Notes under the pieces: model-generated
Database searches by the model: none
What the model saw: the letters and a program-made list of their open reading frames with translations, nothing else
Told to the model about the DNA's origin: nothing
Position numbers and translations under genes: made by a program
Assembly: GCA_040768665.1 (NCBI GenBank)
Contig: JAXGMN010000086.1
Coordinates: forward strand, 1 to 37,970
Source of the DNA: JABWBD01 sp040768665
GTDB lineage: Bacteria; Planctomycetota; Planctomycetia; Pirellulales; Thermoguttaceae
Reading direction: 5' to 3'
DNA: 37,970 nt
In this document: in pieces, positions 28,829 to 35,142 of the stretch
How the letters are laid out: the number at the start of each line of letters is the position of its first letter
Position numbering within the stretch: the first letter of the stretch is position 1

Positions 28829-29596
28829 ATGACTCAGGCACAGCATTCGGGCGCATGGATTTTCGTCTCCCACTCGCACCGCGACTTGGAGAAGGTCCGC
28901 CACATTCGCAACGAACTTGAGCGGCGCGGGCATAATCCACTGCTGTTCTTCCTGAAGTGCCTGGAGGACGACGACGCGCGCTTGCCCGAACTAATCCGCG
29001 AGGAAATCAAAGTCCGCGAGTGGTTTATCCTCTGCGACAGTCCACACGCCAAGACCTCCGCGTGGGTGCAGCAGGAGGTCGAATTGATTAAGGGGATGGA
29101 GGGGAAGGCGTTCGAGACGATCGACCTGAGTAAAGACCTTGAAACCGAACTTCACAAGCTCGTCCGTCTTTCCAAACGCGCCACGGTCTTTCTCGCTTAT
29201 GCGCGGCAAGACCGTGACACCGCGGAGCGAATTCGCCGCGCGTTGGAGCGACACGACTATTCGGTTTGGCTGGACGCTGCGATTCCTCCCAGCGGGGATT
29301 GGGCCGCAGTTGTCCGCTCAGCCATTGACGATGCCGTGAAACGGGGATTTGTGCTTATTCTGTTGAGTTACGACTACTTGACCAGCGACTGGTGCAAGTG
29401 CGAGGTCGAGTATGCCTGCCAGCGAGCCGGTCAGTCTCAGCGCAGCAACGTCATTCCCGTCCTGGTCACCCCGTTCGCGACTCCGACCTTGCCGCTGCAA
29501 CTGCAGGCCATCCAGTGGTTTGATCTTACGAGTGGGCCGTTTGACGATCGGATGGAGGAGTTGATCAGTGCGATGAAGACCCGGGAGATGGAGTAG
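28829..29596 (+). CDS. Tandem TIR-domain protein
   Basis: A 255-residue protein made of two TIR domains and little else. TIR1 (about 8-105) starts WIFVSHSHRDLEKVRHIRNE and has E83 in SAWVQQEVELI at the catalytic-glutamate position. TIR2 (about 118-240) starts VFLAYARQDRDTAERIRRAL, contains YSVWLDAAIPPSGDW, and has E192 in DWCKCEVEYA. TIR2 is the more canonical domain; TIR1 lacks the WxD strand motif and may be regulatory. AAAGGAAAACC precedes the ATG. It lies 48 bp behind the TIR-STAND gene, almost certainly in the same transcript. Bacterial TIR domains cleave NAD or make cyclic ADP-ribose-type signals; which applies here cannot be read from sequence. Confidence 0.87.
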   Translation: MTQAQHSGAWIFVSHSHRDLEKVRHIRNELERRGHNPLLFFLKCLEDDDARLPELIREEIKVREWFILCDSPHAKTSAWVQQEVELIKGMEGKAFETIDLSKDLETELHKLVRLSKRATVFLAYARQDRDTAERIRRALERHDYSVWLDAAIPPSGDWAAVVRSAIDDAVKRGFVLILLSYDYLTSDWCKCEVEYACQRAGQSQRSNVIPVLVTPFATPTLPLQLQAIQWFDLTSGPFDDRMEELISAMKTREME

Positions 29597-29888
29597 CAGA
29601 TTGAACTCTGGGGGATATGTAGTGCAACACACGCGCGGATGCTCTTTCTTCGCGATCGTCGCGGAGACGTGTGCCTCGCTTTCTTCCCCGTCGGCGGGCG
29701 GCGGCTTTCGACCGGTCCGTTTCCTGGTATTGAATTGCTCGACTTTGGCTACAGGATGATGCTACGGTGACGCGATGCACGGAGCGCAGCGAACACGCCG
29801 TGGTTCACGGCCAAACCGATCCTTCGGGGGGGCGGAGTGCTGGCCGCGTCTCTACTGTGTGAATGCACTGCTTGTGGGGCAAGTTCGT
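29597..29888. other. Intergenic region behind the TIR pair
   Basis: There is no recognised gene. A 43-codon frame from ATG 29639 (MLFLRDRRGDVCLAFFPVGG) has no ribosome binding site and no family I know. No terminator with a U-tract is evident after the tandem-TIR stop. Confidence 0.4.
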
Positions 29889-29911
29889 GGTAAAATTACC
29901 AAAGGAGGAAA
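29888..29911 (+). promoter_or_regulatory. Extended -10 promoter with overlapping palindrome and strong RBS
   Basis: TGGTAAAAT (TAAAAT at 29891-29896 with an upstream TG) is an extended -10 box. It sits within GGTAAAATTACC (29889-29900), a 12-bp palindrome with arms GGTAA/TTACC that could be an operator. AAAGGAGGAAA directly before ATG 29912 is a near-consensus Shine-Dalgarno sequence. No convincing -35 is visible. The distance from -10 to ATG leaves a very short leader. Confidence 0.4.
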
Positions 29912-30151
29912 ATGATGACGGCCGAGCACCAAGACATCTGTAGCGCAATTCACGATCCGGTGGCTCGACTGCTCCTGAGCGGACAAGTCCAAACGGTTCG
30001 GGAAGCCGAGGAACTGTACCTCGATTCGTGCCTGCCCGAGGTTGTCGAACTCCTTAAATCCCCGCTTTCGGACGAGGAACTTGGTCGGCACCCTCTCATG
30101 GCAATGCTCCGGTCGCACGGCAGCCGAGGCTGGGAGGAGGCGGTCGATTGA
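29912..30151 (+). CDS. Small protein of unknown function (79 aa)
   Basis: A 79-residue acidic, helical protein (AEHQDICSAIHDPVARLLLS, EVVELLKSPLSDEELGRHPL) with a very strong ribosome binding site. It shows no signal peptide or membrane segment. The next small frame overlaps its stop by four bases (TTGA), so the two are translationally coupled. The size, coupling and possible operator recall toxin-antitoxin or small mobile-element operons, but no family signature supports naming it. Confidence 0.6.
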   Translation: MMTAEHQDICSAIHDPVARLLLSGQVQTVREAEELYLDSCLPEVVELLKSPLSDEELGRHPLMAMLRSHGSRGWEEAVD

Positions 30152-30282
30152 ACCTCGAAGCCTCCCCGCTCCACCGCACTCTCGTCGAGGTCGTTCGCCG
30201 GCAATACCAGGTTTTCTGCCAAGATCGGGACCGGGCCGACAAGGAGGCGATTCGCGCAGCGCAACAGCCGCGGCAGCAGTAG
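30148..30282 (+). CDS. Small basic protein (44 aa) coupled to the preceding gene
   Basis: The start TTG (30148-30150) overlaps the TGA of the upstream gene and has GGAGG seven bases before it. The product begins NLEASPLHRTLVEVVRRQYQ and is rich in arginine and glutamine towards its TAG stop (30280-30282). The same frame stays open after the stop to 30540, so the TAG may have cut a longer protein. Confidence 0.45.
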   Translation: MNLEASPLHRTLVEVVRRQYQVFCQDRDRADKEAIRAAQQPRQQ

Positions 30283-30540
30283 TGCAATAGTCCGTGTTGG
30301 CTGTGGGACCTGGGTCCGAACCACCTGCGCTTCCGTCACGAGCGAATAAGAGCTGCAACTGGACAACGACGAGTCGTGCGCGCCAAGGACGCCAACGGTG
30401 AAACCGCCAACTCCTGGGAATACTGCCGGCAACGGATGGGCCGCGTGGAGCCATTCTTCGTCCGCACCTTCGTCCAGCGCTGCGGCTCGGCGCGGGAGCC
30501 GTTGTGGCCCAGGGCGGATGGTAGCAGTTCTGCTACGTAG
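30283..30540 (+). pseudogene. Possible continuation of the 44-aa frame behind an amber codon
   Basis: In frame with the preceding small gene, 85 codons without a stop begin CNSPCWLWDLGPNHLRFRHE and include RVVRAKDANGETANSWEYCR and VEPFFVRTFVQRC. The composition is coding-like (basic and aromatic residues in regular spacing), but I do not recognise the family. It ends at TAG 30538, inside the palindrome array. It could be the rest of an ORF interrupted by the amber codon at 30280. Confidence 0.35.
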
Positions 30541-30560
30541 CAATTCTGCTACGTAGCAGG
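30521..30560 (+). promoter_or_regulatory. Tandem 16-bp palindromes (operator array)
   Basis: GTAGCAGTTCTGCTAC (30521-30536) and GTAGCAATTCTGCTAC (30537-30552) lie head to tail with no spacer, followed by a half-site GTAGCAGG (30553-30560). Each has perfect 7- or 6-bp arms around TT or ATT. The array ends one base before the -35 box of the ATPase gene, an ideal position for a dimeric repressor or activator. Confidence 0.6.
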
Positions 30561-30561
30561 C

Positions 30562-30590
30562 TTGACACGAAGCGGGCCAGGGGGTAGGCT
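30562..30590 (+). promoter_or_regulatory. Promoter of the ATPase-nuclease gene, probably leaderless
   Basis: A perfect -35 TTGACA (30562-30567) is followed after 17 bp by TAGGCT (30585-30590), a weak -10. The ATG at 30597 lies about seven bases after the -10, where transcription would start, and no Shine-Dalgarno sequence precedes it. A leaderless transcript is therefore likely. Confidence 0.5.
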
Positions 30591-30596
30591 GCAAGC

Positions 30597-32147
30597 ATGT
30601 TCCAATCCAGCATACCGGTCACGGCGGACAGCTTCCACAATCGCGCCGCGGAATTGGAGAAGGTGGCGGCGGCGATCGAACGGCTCCAGGCCGGCGCCCC
30701 GGCTTGGACGGCCATTATCGGTCCGCGCAAGGTCGGCAAGACCAGCCTCGTGCTCGAGGCGGTGCGGCGGGCGTCGTCGGATACCCTCTGCGTCGCCACG
30801 CTCGACGTGCAGGAGCACGCGCCGCCATCCCCTGGCTTTTTCCGCCTCTACGCCCTGCGCGTACTGGATGCGATGCTCGGGCGCGAACTGGGTGAATCCC
30901 TCGAGCGCCTGGCGCGCGTGCCGGCCGACTACCGTCGCCGCCTGCAGGAGGCGCCCGGCTTCGCCGGCCTGCCGGGATCGTTGCGAGCCGAGGTTCTCGA
31001 AGTGGCCGACGGTCCTCCTGACCTGGCCCGCGCCGCTGCCTGGCTGCAGCTTCCCGAGGCACTGGCCGGCGCGCTCGGGCGGCGGATGATCGTGGCCGTG
31101 GATGAGTTCCAGGAACTGGCCAGCCTCGCCTCTCACGGCCGCTCCTTCGATCCATTCCCCCTCCTGCGCAGCGTATGGCAAACGCACAAGCGGGTGGGGT
31201 ACATCGTTTCCGGTTCGGCCCGCTCGATGCTGCTGGCGCTGCTGACGGAAGAACGCTCCCCCTTCTTCCAACACTTTGCTGTCCTGGAGCTTGGCCCGTT
31301 CGGACGCGACGAGGCTCTCTCACTGTTGGAAAGCCACAGCCCTCCGGATTGCCGGATCGCCGGCCGGGTGGCCGCCAGCGCCGTGGACGTACTCGGCGGC
31401 CATCCGTTCTATCTGCAGATTCTCGGAGAAACCCTCACGGCGCGCCGGCGCAAGCCGGCCTTGGACGACCTCAAGGCGGCGCTCCAAGAGCTGGTCTTCT
31501 CGCGGATGGGCCGGCTGGGACTGTACTTCGAGAACGAGTTCAACCGGCTCGTTGGCCAGGCCGCGTCGCTGGCGGCGACGCTGGAGACGCTGGCCGGAGG
31601 CGCCGCGCGGCTCACCGATGTCGCCGCGCGCATCGGCGCGGCTTCGGGAGCCACCGCGCGCTACATCGAGCGGCTTGGGGACGCGGTACGCCGCCGCGAC
31701 GATGGCCTCTACGAGTTGGCCGATCCGGTCTTCGCACATTGGCTGCAATGGCGGCAGCCCGGGGGCACCGTGGTGCCCATGACCCTCGTGGGCGACGAAG
31801 CGGAGAGAACCGTGGCGTCGGCCCTGGCCGTCATGGGCTTTGATCTGGTCTATCAATCGCGGGCCTCGCGCGGCTCGTTTGATCTGCTGGGCATAAGGGG
31901 CAGCTCGCAACTGGGCATCCAGGTCAAGCGTTCCGCGCTCCCGCTGCGTTTCCCGCTCGCAGCGTGGTCCCGTATGGAGGCCGACTCCGCGCGGCTCGGG
32001 TGGGCATGGGTGGTGGCGTCGGTGGACCGTCGGGCCAAGGTGACCATCCTGGATCCCACGCGTGCGCGTCGCGGCCGCGAAGTGCGCCTTGACGAGACCG
32101 CAGCCGTCGAGAACCTCCTGTTGTGGCTGGATCAGCGCTCATCGTAG
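30597..32147 (+). CDS. Archaeal-type ATPase with C-terminal PD-(D/E)XK-like nuclease domain
   Basis: A 516-residue protein. Residues about 10-260 form a STAND-like ATPase of the Pfam Archaeal ATPase group: FHNRAAELEKV, Walker A IGPRKVGKTS (41-50), Walker B MIVAVDEFQEL (164-174) and the sensor stretch YIVSGSARSML. A winged-helix region follows (about 330-380, LTDVAARIGAASGATARYIE). Residues about 398-515 look like a restriction-type nuclease fold, with E402 in DEAERTVASAL, D429 in GSFDLLGI and Q442-x-K444 in LGIQVKRS. Relatives are widespread single genes of poorly known role, often mobile or defence-linked. The gene has its own promoter and tandem palindromes, which suggests autoregulation. 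Cleavage activity is inferred from the motif spacing only. Confidence 0.8.
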   Translation: MFQSSIPVTADSFHNRAAELEKVAAAIERLQAGAPAWTAIIGPRKVGKTSLVLEAVRRASSDTLCVATLDVQEHAPPSPGFFRLYALRVLDAMLGRELGESLERLARVPADYRRRLQEAPGFAGLPGSLRAEVLEVADGPPDLARAAAWLQLPEALAGALGRRMIVAVDEFQELASLASHGRSFDPFPLLRSVWQTHKRVGYIVSGSARSMLLALLTEERSPFFQHFAVLELGPFGRDEALSLLESHSPPDCRIAGRVAASAVDVLGGHPFYLQILGETLTARRRKPALDDLKAALQELVFSRMGRLGLYFENEFNRLVGQAASLAATLETLAGGAARLTDVAARIGAASGATARYIERLGDAVRRRDDGLYELADPVFAHWLQWRQPGGTVVPMTLVGDEAERTVASALAVMGFDLVYQSRASRGSFDLLGIRGSSQLGIQVKRSALPLRFPLAAWSRMEADSARLGWAWVVASVDRRAKVTILDPTRARRGREVRLDETAAVENLLLWLDQRSS

Positions 32148-32331
32148 CGCCCGGCCGAGAGACCGAGGAAAAACGGAGCTGTCCTCGAAGCTGTTCCCCA
32201 TCCCTCAATCCCCTGCAATGTCGTCTGGCTGGATGAACGAGTTCCTGCTGAGAGGCTGTTGGGAAAGGGCTTACCTGCAAGACAGTTTCGACGCGGAGAG
32301 TTGAACCCCTCAACGAAAGACGAATGGGACC

Positions 32332-33936
32332 ATGACCTATCACGACAAGTCTCAGTTGATCCGCCGTCGCAGATTCCTCTGGGCAGGCACGTCCAGCCTG
32401 CTGGGATTGGGGCTGGCTGGGCTCGGCGCGACGGCAGCAAGTGCGGCGGTCCCGCTGGGCGCGCTCGCGGCGGAGCCTTTGGAAATCGGTCACCAGCCAC
32501 AGTTCCTCTTCGACCTCTACGCCGTTGACTGCACCTGGGGACTGCGGTCCAAAGGCGACCCGGTCAAACGCGTCTTTCATCCGCCGACGAAGCACAAGGC
32601 CAATCCCGTGCTCACGGAAGACAATCCGAGCTGGCTTTGGACCGCGCGCGACGCGCCGGGCGGAACGATTCATGCCTGGTACCAGGCGAACCAGTTCTCG
32701 GCGGGCAAGAGCGGAAACTATGCGACCAGCATTGCGTATGCCCGGTCCGACGACGGCGTCCATTGGGAGAGGCCGGTCCTGGACCTTTTTCCTCGGGACG
32801 AGTGGCCGCGTGCCGGCCAGGCGCCTCTGAAGTTGCCTCGCAATGCAGTCCTGCATGCCAGCCTTCTGGACCCGGCTGCCGCGCACTCGACGTGTGGCAC
32901 TCCCATGATTCTCGACGTGCCCGAAAAGGATCGACGGGGATATCGTTATCTCATGTTCTACAAGATCAGCGGCATGCCGCTCAGCGGTCTCCGCCTGATT
33001 GGCTCTCAAGACGGAATCCACTGGGACCCGAAGAGCGACTTTCTGGTCAGCAGGCTGCCGAGCGACCACCCCAATGCGATCGTGCACGATCCCCAACGGC
33101 AGGAATATGTGATGTTCTGTCGCGCCAAACACATCTACCGCGCGATCAACCAGGGCCGGGAAATGATCGACTGCGGCGAGTCGCGGCGCGGGATCGCCCG
33201 GATGACGAGCAGAGAGCTGTGGACGGAGTGGACCGGCCAACCGCAAACGATCCTGGTGCCCGACGAAGTCGACGCCGCCACCGGCTTCAACTACTTCATG
33301 GCGATGCCGGTCTGGTATCGCGCGGGCATCTACTGGGGTTTTCTCGAACCCTTCCGCTGGAACGACCTTGTCTACTCGGAGCTGGCCTGGAGCCGCGACG
33401 GAATACAGTTCCATCGTCTGCCCGGCCGGCCGAAGCTGATCGAGTTTGGGCCGGAGGGATCGTGGGACGATAGCCTGATCTTCGCCTGCCCGAAGTGGAT
33501 CGAGATGGGCGATCAATGGTACATCTACTACTCGGGCTGGGACGGTCCGCACGACAGCGTACCGAGCCGGGGCAAGGCCCGGACGGGAGCCGTTGGCCTG
33601 GCCACGATTCGCAAGGAAGGATTCGTCTCGCTTCGCGCACCGAAGGAGGGTGGGGTCGTCTGCACCCGGAGCCTCCGCTGGCCGGGAGGATCGCTGCTGG
33701 TCAACGCGGCCGCGGCCGAAGGCGAGTTGTCGGTACGGATCAGCGATGAACTCCGCCGGCCGATCGGAGGGTTGGACTATCCTGACTGCATCGTGCTCGA
33801 CGGCGACAGCACTCGTCAGGAGGTTCGGTGGAAGACCGGCGGCTTGGAGCCGATGGCGGGACGCGTGATTCGGATCGAGTTTCTTCTCAAGAATGCGGAT
33901 CTGTACACGTTTGGCGCTGCGCCTCTTGACGAATGA
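32332..33936 (+). CDS. Tat-exported GH43/GH32-like five-bladed beta-propeller protein
   Basis: A 534-residue protein with a twin-arginine signal (RRRRFLWAG at residues 11-19, then a long weakly hydrophobic stretch ending about 47). The body shows propeller-type repeats with aromatic and DG turns: TSIAYARSDDGVHWERPVLD, RLIGSQDGIHWDPKSDFLVS, ELAWSRDGIQFHRLPGRPKL and EMGDQWYIYYSGWDGPHDS. This pattern is typical of planctomycetal secreted proteins related to GH43 and GH32. A catalytic triad cannot be fixed. The 184 bp before it hold no gene, and the ribosome binding site is weak. Its stop overlaps the ATG used for the MFS fragment. Confidence 0.75.
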   Translation: MTYHDKSQLIRRRRFLWAGTSSLLGLGLAGLGATAASAAVPLGALAAEPLEIGHQPQFLFDLYAVDCTWGLRSKGDPVKRVFHPPTKHKANPVLTEDNPSWLWTARDAPGGTIHAWYQANQFSAGKSGNYATSIAYARSDDGVHWERPVLDLFPRDEWPRAGQAPLKLPRNAVLHASLLDPAAAHSTCGTPMILDVPEKDRRGYRYLMFYKISGMPLSGLRLIGSQDGIHWDPKSDFLVSRLPSDHPNAIVHDPQRQEYVMFCRAKHIYRAINQGREMIDCGESRRGIARMTSRELWTEWTGQPQTILVPDEVDAATGFNYFMAMPVWYRAGIYWGFLEPFRWNDLVYSELAWSRDGIQFHRLPGRPKLIEFGPEGSWDDSLIFACPKWIEMGDQWYIYYSGWDGPHDSVPSRGKARTGAVGLATIRKEGFVSLRAPKEGGVVCTRSLRWPGGSLLVNAAAAEGELSVRISDELRRPIGGLDYPDCIVLDGDSTRQEVRWKTGGLEPMAGRVIRIEFLLKNADLYTFGAAPLDE

Positions 33937-34198
33937 ATCTTGCAGAGCCGCCGGATTCCGTGCAAACTACTCGGTGGCCCCCGCGCAACCCTACCTGCCG
34001 AGAACCTGTCTTGGGCACGACCACCACGATCACCGCCGCCGAGACGCAAGCACCCACCGGCTACCTGGAGCTGATTCGCGAAAACGCCGATTTCCGCGCT
34101 CTCTGGTTGGGGCAGATCGTGAGCCTGCTGGGCGACTGGTTCAACATGGTCGCCTCTGCGGCGCTGGTGGCAAAGCTGACCGGATCGGAACTGGCCGT
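33933..34198 (+). pseudogene. MFS transporter, N-terminal stub cut by the IS91 end
   Basis: After a variable leader, GYLELIRENADFRALWLGQI and VSLLGDWFNMVASAALVAKL are the cytoplasmic entry and first transmembrane helix of an MFS_3-type efflux transporter. The frame passes into the IS91 end at 34199 and stops at 34371. The start is uncertain: ATG 33933 overlaps the previous stop as ATGA, while TTG 34011 lies nearer the family start. At least eleven membrane helices are missing. Confidence 0.75.
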
Positions 34199-34560
34199 AG
34201 AATGCTTCCGTCCACGTCGGCGATGGCTTGTCGGACCCCTTGGCGTCGCCTTCCGACGAGCCGGCGGAACTCACCTACGTGGACGAAGCGACCTTCTGGG
34301 CGACGTTCTGATTTTGCCCGCCCACGCGCTGGGCACAGGGACGGTGCGTGCCAACTGCGGGGTTCGCCGTTGATCTGGGTCCGACCAACCATCACCGAAC
34401 TGTCCGAGAGCTCCCAAAGAGCGTCCTGGGGCGCTTGCTGCCGTGCCGGGGGTGCAAGAAGGCGAAGGCGGCCGCGGCCGCCTTCGCCTTCTTGCACCCC
34501 TTGACCACCCTATTCTTCCGGGCTAGACTCAGCGGCCGTGGGAAATCATTTTTCCTATCA
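34199..34560 (+). mobile_element. Solo IS91-family ori end (362 bp)
   Basis: The sequence matches 25148-25510 with few differences. It holds the last 34 or so transposase codons (ending ELTYVDEATFWATF and a stop at 34309-34311) and the element terminus TATCA followed by the CTTG target. No transposase body is present. It cuts an MFS gene on the left and a DUF4838 gene on the right. Confidence 0.85.
34449..34500. repeat. 52-bp perfect palindrome in the IS91 end
   Basis: Every base of 34449-34500 pairs with its mirror around the centre 34474/34475. The arms begin GGGGTGCAAGAAGGCGAAGG. It lies 60 bp before the element terminus and behind the transposase stop. The equivalent in the other copy (near 25400-25450) is imperfect. 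Confidence 0.95.
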
Positions 34561-35100
34561 CTTGACCACGACAGAGTTTAAATCCATCTGCCGGTGTTCG
34601 AGATAGGGATTGCGCACCGTGTTCTGCTCTGACACCGCGATCGTCGTGCGTGGCTGAAAGTACTCGCCTTCTTCGCCGGGGAAAATCCAGCGGATGCCGC
34701 CGTATTTTTTCAGGATTTCGTAGGCTCCGTAGAGGGTGCCAACTGGATCTCCGCCGATAATGTAGAGGCCATTCCTGCCGGCCCGGATGGCAAAGCCTCC
34801 TTCTTTCAGTCCGGAAACCTGCACCCCGGCGGCTGCGGTCAAAGCCTGGTCCTGGACGGTGCCGAGAAAAACAGGATAAAGATTGCCAGTTTTCGCCGGT
34901 GCGATGGAAGGAGTCTCCCCGGCCGAGATTTTCGCCAGGTATTTTGCCAGTTCCCGGGCGGCATACTGCACGGGAAGCGGGGCATCTTCCGCAACGATAA
35001 TCTGCGACACCGCCTTGCCGTCCTTCAGCAATGGAAACTCCGCCGCCCAAAGCCCGGGCGCCAGCAGAACCTGCAGAAGCGGAATCAGGAGTCGATGCAT
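34558..35100 (-). pseudogene. DUF4838-type secreted protein, N-terminal part only
   Basis: 180 residues with a signal peptide (about 1-20, LLIPLLQVLLAPGLWAAE) and the glycosidase-associated N-terminal domain seen in DUF4838, GH67 and GH20 proteins: YAARELAKYLAKISAGETPS, FLGTVQDQAL, AGRNGLYIIGGDPVGTLYGA and IRWIFPGEEGEYF. Whole proteins are several hundred residues longer. The frame ends in the IS91 target: Val-Val-Lys, then TGA from the IS terminus. AAGGGAAG precedes the ATG. It lies 42 bp behind the GH84-like gene in the same operon. Confidence 0.8.
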
Positions 35101-35142
35101 CGTTTTTCTTCCCTTGGTAATTACGGAAGAGGGATGAGAAAC

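Noticed and set aside
30521..30560. Tandem repeats as a CRISPR-like array
   Set aside because: The units abut without spacers and are palindromic; this is an operator array, and no cas genes are present.
31924..33552. 542-codon minus-strand frame across the ATPase end and the Tat-exported protein
   Set aside because: It spans two well-supported plus-strand genes and their gap and lacks start signals.
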